Assembly (NCBI GenBank): GCA_964534315.1
Contig: CAZHOV010000214.1
Coordinates: forward strand, 1-8,222
DNA: 8,222 nucleotides
Source: CAZHOV01 sp964534315
Lineage (GTDB): Bacteria; Bacteroidota; Bacteroidia; Chitinophagales; Saprospiraceae
Reading direction: 5' to 3'
Shown: positions 1-5,592 of the stretch, piece by piece
Layout of the letters: each line of letters begins with the position of its first letter
How positions within the stretch are numbered: position 1 is the first letter of the stretch
Notes under the pieces: generated by a model
What the model was told of the DNA's origin: nothing
What the model saw: the letters and a program-made list of their open reading frames with translations, nothing else
The model's database searches: none
Translations under genes and position numbers: made by a program

Positions 1-25
1 TGAGTTTTTTCATATATCTATCCAT
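1..25 (-). CDS. Possible start of the next downstream gene, cut by window edge
   Basis: An ATG at 23-25 opens a frame reading MDRYMKKL to the window edge; it overlaps the TAG of the orphan cmr6 tail by a few bases. A second in-frame ATG (11-13) gives MKKL. There is no Shine-Dalgarno-like sequence. With eight codons visible this is only a possibility, resting on the tight overlaps common elsewhere in this operon. Confidence 0.2.
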
Positions 26-98
26 TAGTGGTTTTGAAGTAGCCGTAGCCTACGGCGGTTTTGGCGCCTATGCCGTGGAAGAAGTTTGCGAGACATGG
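18..98 (-). pseudogene. Orphan 3' end of a second cmr6-like gene
   Basis: Read on the minus strand, this stretch encodes PCLANFFHGIGAKTAVGYGY followed by FKTTNG and a TAG stop at 18-20. The part HGIGAKTAVGYGYFK is identical at protein level to residues 372-386 of the Cmr6 encoded upstream. The frame is closed by a TGA at 189-191 and the only nearby ATG (176) precedes no Cmr6-like sequence, so this is a severed tail, not a working gene. All four base differences across the shared 45 nt are silent third-position changes. This implies that both copies diverged while still under protein-level selection. It begins just after the orphan gene stop (103-105), in a different frame. Confidence 0.75.
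33..77. repeat. Direct repeat copy 2: orphan cmr6 tail
   Basis: This is the second copy of the 45-nt repeat, in the same orientation 572 nt away, on the far side of the orphan gene. Here the internal dyad is one base pair longer (GCCGTAG-C-CTACGGC, 42-56). The two copies together bracket the 163-residue gene. Confidence 0.85.
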
Positions 99-102
99 CA
101 AC

Positions 103-594
103 TCATTTTTGTAATTGCAGGTAGTACTCACGGTAATCACATTGGGTGTATATATTTTCCTCCCCCAAAGTATCATGAGGAACGAGTATCATCTCTTCAT
201 CCAGCTGGTCGATTAGCTCAATTAACAAGCTGATTCCTTGCAAGCAGCAGGCCGTGCTCCTTTCTTGTTGTTTGGAACATAAAACATCCAGCCAAAAGCC
301 GACCTCACCGTACCAGGACTGGGTCAACGGGCTGATGGCACCGTACCTGCCGTCATCGCCCCAGTCGGGGTCATTAAATCTTCCCTGCAAAGACTTTTTG
401 TGGAAAGACCTGACTGCCCTGAGCACCTCTTCATCGCTCCATTGGCTGACGACTTGCTGCTCGTATAATTCCGCGAAGAGCTCAAATTGGCTATTGGCGT
501 CAAGTTGCTCTAAGGCATTAAGCAGCAAACTTGATAAGGTTTTTCCATCAGATTGCTCAATTGCTTGTTTTAGGGAAGAAAGGTCGAATTGCAT
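103..594 (-). CDS. Uncharacterised 163-residue protein, last full gene of the Cmr operon
   Basis: I do not recognise this protein and give it no function. It begins 1 nt after the cmr6 stop and is on the same strand, so it is most likely co-translated with the Cmr genes. It looks soluble and acidic, with no signal peptide or membrane segment. Residues 1-65 are predicted helical with leucine-rich stretches (TLSSLLLNALEQLD, FELFAELYEQQ). The middle is rich in Trp, Gly and Asp (FNDPDWGDDGRYGAISPL, 73-90; SWYGEVGFWLDVL, 93-105). A helical region ISLLIELIDQLDEEM (121-135) precedes a Tyr-rich tail. Three Cys (106, 115, 116) lie close together, with no clear zinc motif. Its middle part is richer in GC than the cmr genes (up to about 65% in 301-360), which suggests a separate origin. 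It is bracketed by two copies of the cmr6 3' end. It could be a Cmr accessory, an anti-toxin-like regulator or a passenger gene. Confidence 0.65.
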   Translation of the reverse strand: MQFDLSSLKQAIEQSDGKTLSSLLLNALEQLDANSQFELFAELYEQQVVSQWSDEEVLRAVRSFHKKSLQGRFNDPDWGDDGRYGAISPLTQSWYGEVGFWLDVLCSKQQERSTACCLQGISLLIELIDQLDEEMILVPHDTLGEENIYTQCDYREYYLQLQK

Positions 595-595
595 A

Positions 596-1762
596 TTAGG
601 ATGCCTTGAAGTACCCGTAGCCTACGGCTGTTTTGGCGCCGATGCCGTGGTTGGTGAGGGCGGAGTGGAGCCATTCAGTGATTGTCTTTTCTACTCCATT
701 TAAAGGAATGGTCCTGGAAAAATCTTCTTCATGGCTACTTATTAAAAATTGGAAATCGCAACCTGTAACTGTTAGAAACGGAATTGGCGTAGGGCTCAAA
801 GTATCCACTGGAAGTGTTTTACCTTGATAATAATCACCATAGTGCGGATTCATTATATCTACTTCAATCTTTGGTGGTGAAGTCGGAAAGGCATCATAAA
901 AAATCAATTTTCCTTTCTGATCTTGATTACCAAAAAACTGTTTGAATATATCATTTGCCATTGCCTCTTTTTCCGCTTTTTCGTCCGCTTTTGCGTCGTT
1001 CGCTGCCAAATACTTGGGCAGAAAAACTTCCCGAATGATATGACTTCTGACCGTTCCTTTTATCGAACTTGCTGGAATATAAGGAATGCCATAAATGTGA
1101 TGCAGGGTGATGGAAGTTTCGTAAACGGATGCACCACCTAAACCGATAATGAGTCGCCAATCAGGGGAAAACGAAAGTTTTTTATAGGGAAGGTGAATTT
1201 GGCTTTCTGCACGTTGACATAATGCGCTAAAGTCAAAATCACCATAATTTACGACGATTTGGTAGTCAATGCCCTGTCTTCCTGATTTGAAAAAGTAGAA
1301 TTTATCACTTTCCTGTCTTACTCCTTTATTAAGTTTTAAAGAGAAATTATCTACTTGCCATTCCTCTTTTTCCAAAGTTTTATATGAGTCATCAGGCATG
1401 AAGTATCTTCCATTCTCACGACTCAGATTGAAACTACACTTCTCCACTTTTTTGATGATAGGACCATGTCGTTTTCTTCTTTCGGCTGCTTTTTGAGCTG
1501 CTGCTTCTCTTTGTTTTTTACGTTCTTCCTTCGCTTCTTTTTCAGCAGCAGCTTTTGTATCTTTTGGCAGTTCCTTACCTTCAAAAAATACTTTACCTAC
1601 TTTACCTTCTTCAAACTCATATTCACACTCTTTATTATTAAATTTTTCCCGAGGAGATAAATCATAGCTTGGTGGAATAAACCATTTCGACTTCCCTTTT
1701 TTAAAGAAGCCGCTTAAATTCCCTGTTACTTTTAGTTTACCCTTCTCCATTTTCATCTTCAT
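596..1762 (-). CDS. cmr6: Type III-B RAMP protein Cmr6 with an extra N-terminal cold-shock/OB-like domain
   Basis: Cmr6 is the Cas7-like RAMP next to Cmr1 at the crRNA 3' end of the complex. The RAMP core spans roughly residues 105-388: LIIGLGGASVYETSITLHHI (204-223), YIPASSIKGTVRSHI (228-242), FGNQDQKGKLIFYDAFP (277-293) and the glycine-rich ending NHGIGAKTAVGYGYF (371-385). An acidic/lysine-rich insert (254-271) interrupts the core. Ahead of it lies an unusual extension: residues 6-66 read like a cold-shock/OB fold (KGKLKVTG, SGFF, SKWFIPPS, CEYEFEEGKVGKVFFEGKEL), and 67-99 form a charged Lys/Glu/Ala/Arg helix. The start at 1762 overlaps cmr5 by 26 nt and has GGAAGG 8 nt upstream; in-frame ATGs at 1756 and 1750 are alternatives. 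The last roughly 28 codons are much richer in GC than the rest and are partly repeated downstream. The RAMP call is firm; the fold of the extension is inferred. Confidence 0.93.
   Translation of the reverse strand: MKMKMEKGKLKVTGNLSGFFKKGKSKWFIPPSYDLSPREKFNNKECEYEFEEGKVGKVFFEGKELPKDTKAAAEKEAKEERKKQREAAAQKAAERRKRHGPIIKKVEKCSFNLSRENGRYFMPDDSYKTLEKEEWQVDNFSLKLNKGVRQESDKFYFFKSGRQGIDYQIVVNYGDFDFSALCQRAESQIHLPYKKLSFSPDWRLIIGLGGASVYETSITLHHIYGIPYIPASSIKGTVRSHIIREVFLPKYLAANDAKADEKAEKEAMANDIFKQFFGNQDQKGKLIFYDAFPTSPPKIEVDIMNPHYGDYYQGKTLPVDTLSPTPIPFLTVTGCDFQFLISSHEEDFSRTIPLNGVEKTITEWLHSALTNHGIGAKTAVGYGYFKAS
605..649. repeat. Direct repeat copy 1: end of cmr6
   Basis: This 45-nt segment encodes HGIGAKTAVGYGYFK at the Cmr6 C-terminus. 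It is identical at 41 of 45 positions to 33-77. The longest shared run is 14 nt and contains an imperfect palindrome (CCGTAG-C-CTACGG, 615-627). Confidence 0.85.
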
Positions 1763-2129
1763 TTATTAGCCCTTCCGCAAAGCGGCGAAGCCAGTTAAAA
1801 AATGCTAAGGTTTCAATAGTCAACGCTCGATAGGTTGATGATTCTACAGTAACCACATAATCAACAAATGCCTTTTCACCGTCATAATCGAATAAATGAC
1901 TTTGTTTAAACCAATCGGATAACTGTGTGTAAATGAGTTTATACCGTTCATTTTTAGAACTAATAAACGCTAAAGTCGCCCCTAAACCATTCGTCTTAAT
2001 CATCATTGGAACTTTCTTGGCGTAGGCTCTATATTCAGACGATTTAGCTTTTTTAGCTCCCTGCTCCGCACACTCATAAGCATATTTTGCACGCCCCTGC
2101 TCTAGTGCTGTTCTTACTGTTTGTGGCAT
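1737..2129 (-). CDS. cmr5: Small subunit Cmr5 (Cas11) of the type III-B complex
   Basis: Cmr5 is the small all-helical subunit that stacks along the inner filament of the Cmr complex and contacts the target RNA. The 130-residue product matches in length and carries the characteristic KVPMMIKTNGLGATLAFISS (39-58), then a tyrosine-rich helix LIYTQLSDWF and a closing helix ALTIETLAFFNWLRRFAEGL (102-121), all typical of the family. It starts 2 nt after the cmr4 stop. Its last eight codons overlap the start of cmr6 in another frame, which should couple translation of the two. The acidic tail NEDENGEG comes from that overlap. Assignment rests on motif, size and position between cmr4 and cmr6. Confidence 0.94.
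   Translation of the reverse strand: MPQTVRTALEQGRAKYAYECAEQGAKKAKSSEYRAYAKKVPMMIKTNGLGATLAFISSKNERYKLIYTQLSDWFKQSHLFDYDGEKAFVDYVVTVESSTYRALTIETLAFFNWLRRFAEGLINEDENGEG
1771..1776 (-). promoter_or_regulatory. Possible Shine-Dalgarno sequence of cmr6
   Basis: GGAAGG lies within the end of cmr5, 8 nt before the ATG at 1762. It favours that start over the in-frame ATGs at 1756 and 1750. Most other genes here lack such a sequence, so it may be coincidental coding sequence. Confidence 0.3.
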
Positions 2130-2131
2130 AA

Positions 2132-3151
2132 TTAATTAGTTTTTAAAAGTTTAGTACGAAGGATTCCTTTTCCCAATGTGGCATTTCCACCTAGTTGGAT
2201 AACCGAAGGCATATTGGTTTCAATAAAACCACGTACATCGTCTTCGGACATCGGCTCATCTGCTCTGAATTCAGGAGCCGTCAACACCAAAGAATACATC
2301 AGACTTTCTGCGGGGAGATATTCTTCCGTAAACAGAGCACCACCAGAAACCGTCCCCTTAGCATTATCAATTTTGGTTCGAGTAATTACTTCGGTAGAAA
2401 GATTTACGAAGTCTTTGAAATCATCATCGGGCAGTACGACAATATCTGTTTTAACTTTATTTTTCCAGTAGTCAGGAAGGTCCGTAAATACATTTTCAGA
2501 AAGCCATTTTGCCATTTCTGTTAGCTTTTCTGTTAGCTTATCACAGTCACCACAATCGAAGGCGTATTCTTCTAACACCACTTTACTCTTTAAGTCAAAT
2601 TTCACTGTTGAACCAGCACACGTAACAGCAATTGTAGTTCCTAAAAAAGTTTCAACTTTCTTACTTTCTTCGCTTTTCCCTGCATATTCCAAGTCACTTT
2701 TGAATTGACTTAACACTTTTGGACAGGTAATCCAAGCAAAAACCCCTTTCATGCTTTTGATAGGAAAGAGTAGTAAACGGGCATCGGAAAAACCAACGGC
2801 GCCGGCAAAGTCAACGATGTGTTTTCCATTTTTATCTTTTGGAAAACGTCCTTTTAAGTCATCTTTAGAAAACCGTTTATCGACAATCATTTCATCGTAG
2901 CCAAAGACTCGATTGATTTTTTCGAGATTAGACAGTGCTGTTTCCTTTTTGTCTTCGCCGTCTAATTCAGTTACGTGTTTAGTTTCGTAACTCTCCCGAA
3001 TACTTCCTTTTAAGCTACTGCTTTCAATTTTAGGAAAACCGGTATGTCGTTCCCTTTGAATAGGTAAATCGACGATGCCGAGGTCACTGCCACTTCCGGC
3101 GTGGAGCGGGGTCTCGCAAAGGAGAAATAATGGCGTTGCTTTTTTATACAT
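2132..3151 (-). CDS. cmr4: Type III-B RAMP protein Cmr4, backbone and target-RNA-cleaving subunit
   Basis: Cmr4 is the Cas7-like RAMP present in several copies along the crRNA; each copy cuts the bound target RNA at 6-nt steps. The 339-residue protein opens with the diagnostic LHAGSGSDLGIVDLPIQRER (16-35), followed by HTGFPKIESSSLKGSIR. D28 (codon at 3068-3070) aligns by this motif with the Asp shown to be needed for cleavage in Pyrococcus furiosus Cmr4 (D26), so slicing should be active. Further family landmarks are FSDARLLLFPIKSMKGVFAW (121-140), VSGGALFTEEYLP (268-280) and the glycine-rich GGNATLGKGIL (321-331). Residues 145-240 are lysine/glutamate rich and variable. The gene begins 12 nt after the effector gene and ends 2 nt before cmr5. 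No Shine-Dalgarno-like sequence precedes the ATG. Confidence 0.97.
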   Translation of the reverse strand: MYKKATPLFLLCETPLHAGSGSDLGIVDLPIQRERHTGFPKIESSSLKGSIRESYETKHVTELDGEDKKETALSNLEKINRVFGYDEMIVDKRFSKDDLKGRFPKDKNGKHIVDFAGAVGFSDARLLLFPIKSMKGVFAWITCPKVLSQFKSDLEYAGKSEESKKVETFLGTTIAVTCAGSTVKFDLKSKVVLEEYAFDCGDCDKLTEKLTEMAKWLSENVFTDLPDYWKNKVKTDIVVLPDDDFKDFVNLSTEVITRTKIDNAKGTVSGGALFTEEYLPAESLMYSLVLTAPEFRADEPMSEDDVRGFIETNMPSVIQLGGNATLGKGILRTKLLKTN

Positions 3152-3163
3152 GATGATTAGACT

Positions 3164-4501
3164 TTATTTTGTTGGGAAAATGGTTTGAATTTGATTAAAT
3201 TTTAAAGAATCACGAATGAATTTTTGATGCAGTATTCGTTCGCCACGCTTAATTTTGTTAGGCTTTACATAAAAGCATTTGACCTGAAATTCAGCTGATG
3301 GAAAAGTAGCCTTTATCTGTTTTTCAATACATTTTGTTGAATTGAATTGCTGTTGTGATAGTTTATAAGTAGGTGGGTCATTAGGTTGCTTAAAGCGATA
3401 AACCATTAATGAGAGTTGAGTTGGGGCTTTTTCCAGTTCTTGCTGTGCTATTTTTGTCCTATCAATTAACTTAGTCATAAAATGGGTTAACCTTTCTTTA
3501 TCGTCGAGCAAAGCGTCTGGTTTCACTTCAATAGTTTCCATCCCTTTTTCATTGAAAACAATTAAATCCAAGTCACCATCGAAAGATCTGGTTGCTGATT
3601 TATACCCATGTCGAATGTTATTGCTACCAAATTCACTTTCAAGGCATTCTTTAATTTTGTACTCGACCAAATAGCCAAAGACAGTATCAAAATGCGGAGG
3701 TCTTCTTTTTAAAAATTCTGACAAAAGCCTCCCTATAACAGTCAATTGAAAATCTTCCCCTACTTTTTTTATCAATTGCAGACTCATCATTTCTTCGGGA
3801 GCTGTTCCAACGTCATCACCTTTTAGGTGTTCTGGGTCTGTAAGAAAATTAGTATAAGCTTGAATAACATCCCAATCAAAATTTATAGGTAGTCGCTGCA
3901 ATTCAATAGATGTATCACTATCTTCGTAGATGTAAAATAATGGAATGTCGTATAATTGCCCAACTATTGTGAGTACAGGTATCATTGCTTTAAAACCACC
4001 AGAAATATTTAGAATAGAATTTTCTTGATTGTTTAATTCATGTATTTCGAGTACCTCCTTAATAAGGTTTTGGATACCTTTTTCAATAAATTCATTACTA
4101 TCATTAACCCTTAGGCCTTCTATTATCTCAATTTTTTCATTGACTATAATTTTATTGGTAATTAACCACTCCTTAATCAACTCCGCCGCCTTTACAGACA
4201 ATATCGTATCCGTAGCAATCAAATGAACCTCAACCTCTCCTTCGGTTTGCTCTTTAATTTTTAAAATACTTTTTATTTCTGCGGAAGCGTTTGAGTTATT
4301 TGTGTACCAAGAGCTAATTATTTCTCCTAATTCATCAAGAACATCCTTCAAACTGCCATACTTGCTGTAAGGATTGGCTTCTTCTTTTAGGATTTCATAA
4401 TCCTTTTTGAAATCGGACTTGCTTTCTGAAACTGACCTGTCTTTCAGGTAGTTTTCAAAAACAGAAGTCCCAACGGTCGTTATAATTTTTATTTTCTGCA
4501 T
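3164..4501 (-). CDS. CARF-domain effector with winged-helix-like linker and PD-(D/E)XK nuclease (Card1/Can2-like)
   Basis: Predicted cyclic-oligoadenylate-activated nuclease, 445 residues. The N-terminal half is a CARF domain of the APE2256-like type: IITTVGTSVFENY (6-18), VHLIATDT (92-99) and LNISGGFKAMIPVLTIVGQL (164-183), the last two being the nucleotide-binding strand and loop expected in CARF folds. Residues about 236-267 look like a winged helix (SLQLIKKVG, then LTVIGRLLSEFL). The C-terminal part carries a PD-(D/E)XK nuclease core: GYLVEYKIKECLE (276-288), FDGDLDLIVF (307-316) and IEVK (324-327). The likely metal/catalytic residues are D312 (or D310), E325 and K327 (motif at 3521-3580). 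This order resembles the Card1/Can2 effectors, which cut DNA and/or RNA when bound to cA4. The gene lies 11 nt after cmr3 and 12 nt before cmr4 and is surely co-expressed. A C-terminal RGERILH resembles an RxxxxH-type HEPN motif but lies outside any HEPN-like helical domain. Ligand size and substrate (RNA, ssDNA, dsDNA) cannot be read from sequence. Confidence 0.88.
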   Translation of the reverse strand: MQKIKIITTVGTSVFENYLKDRSVSESKSDFKKDYEILKEEANPYSKYGSLKDVLDELGEIISSWYTNNSNASAEIKSILKIKEQTEGEVEVHLIATDTILSVKAAELIKEWLITNKIIVNEKIEIIEGLRVNDSNEFIEKGIQNLIKEVLEIHELNNQENSILNISGGFKAMIPVLTIVGQLYDIPLFYIYEDSDTSIELQRLPINFDWDVIQAYTNFLTDPEHLKGDDVGTAPEEMMSLQLIKKVGEDFQLTVIGRLLSEFLKRRPPHFDTVFGYLVEYKIKECLESEFGSNNIRHGYKSATRSFDGDLDLIVFNEKGMETIEVKPDALLDDKERLTHFMTKLIDRTKIAQQELEKAPTQLSLMVYRFKQPNDPPTYKLSQQQFNSTKCIEKQIKATFPSAEFQVKCFYVKPNKIKRGERILHQKFIRDSLKFNQIQTIFPTK

Positions 4502-4512
4502 TGCTTTTTATC

Positions 4513-5586
4513 TTAGGTTTTTCCAATGAATGCTTGCCCGAATCCTTCTTTACTTAAGGTATTTAAGCAGGTAAGTTTTACTTCTTTTACATTCAATTCT
4601 ATGATGCCATCCTGAATTTCAAAATAATACACGCTACCCGCAGGGATTGCCTTAAACATCGGTTTAGGTTCTCTTTTTTTCATATCAAACCCACCGATAA
4701 AAATGGCTTTTCCTGTACTTGCTGCAATTAATTTGACCGAATGTCCTTCAAATTTGCCTTGATATTGTTCATCTAAGAAGCCGGGAAACCAACCATTTTT
4801 AAAGACACCAGGAGAAGTTAGTACCAACTTAAATTGATTGCTTTGGAAGGTCTCAGAAGCGGACTCGCTATCAATATCAGGCAATAGCTCGTAATGCGCA
4901 CTTTTATTTTCTGCACCTAATTTCAAAAAACCTTTTTGGGGCAATTGTTTTTTAAAGTCTAAACCATGAAAGTCTATTACAAAATCAAAGGTGTTTTTAT
5001 CTGTTTTTAAACGCTTCATCCCAACCCGATACAACTTTCCTTCGTCTGTAGTCAAAGTAGTGTTGTCTCGTCCAATACCAACTTTCGGCTCATCAACTAT
5101 TAGGTCTTTTTGAAAGTCAGGTTTTATACGACTACTTGGAAATTCTGAACCATTAGCCAAGTATTTCAAAAAATCTTGTTTTCGTAGGTAGGCTTTACCT
5201 TCCATTGATTCTACAACATCTGTGGAATCTGGAGCCAACAGCATATTTTCCAAAGGATAAGAATTGAGGAAATTATTAGTTGTCATTTCCAAAAAACAGT
5301 ACTCTTCTTTTTCTTTCTTTTTGACAATATCCATTGGTACTGGCAAGCGAGATTTATCATTTATGAAAGCTGTTACACTTTCGATAATTAAATTTTTCGT
5401 TTTATCTTCCTGTTCAATACGAATAAACTCATCTTGAAAGATTGAAAAATACAGGCTTCTCAAGGCTCCGTAAAAAACATTAGGTGGCGGCGGAAATAAG
5501 CCATTCGCCCATGTTTCTTCACCCATGGAAAAAGGCTTTCCATCTCGAAAAAATAATGTGTCTAAAGCACTAATTTTTATTCGCAT
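4513..5586 (-). CDS. cmr3: Type III-B RAMP protein Cmr3 (Cas5-like)
   Basis: Cmr3 is the Cas5-like RAMP that binds the 5' repeat-derived tag of the crRNA and contacts Cas10. The 357-residue product has the expected landmarks: FFRDGKPFSMG near the N-terminus (12-22), PPPPNVFYGALRS (32-44) matching the family's PSPxxxxGALR motif, VGIGRDNTTLTTDEGKLYR in the middle (169-187), AIPAGSVYYFE (313-323), and a closing glycine-rich GFGQAFIG. Length is ordinary for the family. The ATG follows the cmr2 stop by 6 nt with no Shine-Dalgarno-like sequence, only AT-rich bases. The next gene downstream is the CARF nuclease rather than cmr4, so the usual Cmr order is interrupted here. Assignment is based on motifs read by eye and on the position next to cmr2. 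Confidence 0.94.
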   Translation of the reverse strand: MRIKISALDTLFFRDGKPFSMGEETWANGLFPPPPNVFYGALRSLYFSIFQDEFIRIEQEDKTKNLIIESVTAFINDKSRLPVPMDIVKKKEKEEYCFLEMTTNNFLNSYPLENMLLAPDSTDVVESMEGKAYLRKQDFLKYLANGSEFPSSRIKPDFQKDLIVDEPKVGIGRDNTTLTTDEGKLYRVGMKRLKTDKNTFDFVIDFHGLDFKKQLPQKGFLKLGAENKSAHYELLPDIDSESASETFQSNQFKLVLTSPGVFKNGWFPGFLDEQYQGKFEGHSVKLIAASTGKAIFIGGFDMKKREPKPMFKAIPAGSVYYFEIQDGIIELNVKEVKLTCLNTLSKEGFGQAFIGKT

Positions 5587-5592
5587 AATTAG

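Noticed and set aside
254..703. Plus-strand open frame of 149 codons
   Set aside because: It lies antisense to the orphan gene and the cmr6 end, and its Ser/Cys-rich composition is typical of an antisense shadow.
951..1160. Minus-strand 69-codon frame inside cmr6
   Set aside because: It is a different frame of a conserved RAMP core; the cmr6 frame carries all the family motifs.
1472..1564. Purine-rich low-complexity stretch as a nucleic-acid repeat or regulatory tract
   Set aside because: It is explained by the Lys/Glu/Ala/Arg codons of the Cmr6 linker helix and shows no regular repeat unit.
2178..2524. Two overlapping plus-strand open frames antisense to cmr4
   Set aside because: They run opposite to a certain gene with strong family motifs, have no recognisable domains, and lack any upstream signal.
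3221..3244. RGERILH near the end of the CARF effector as a HEPN RNase motif
   Set aside because: The surrounding region alternates strands and helices and follows a PD-(D/E)XK core; a HEPN domain would be all-helical, and no second supporting feature is visible.
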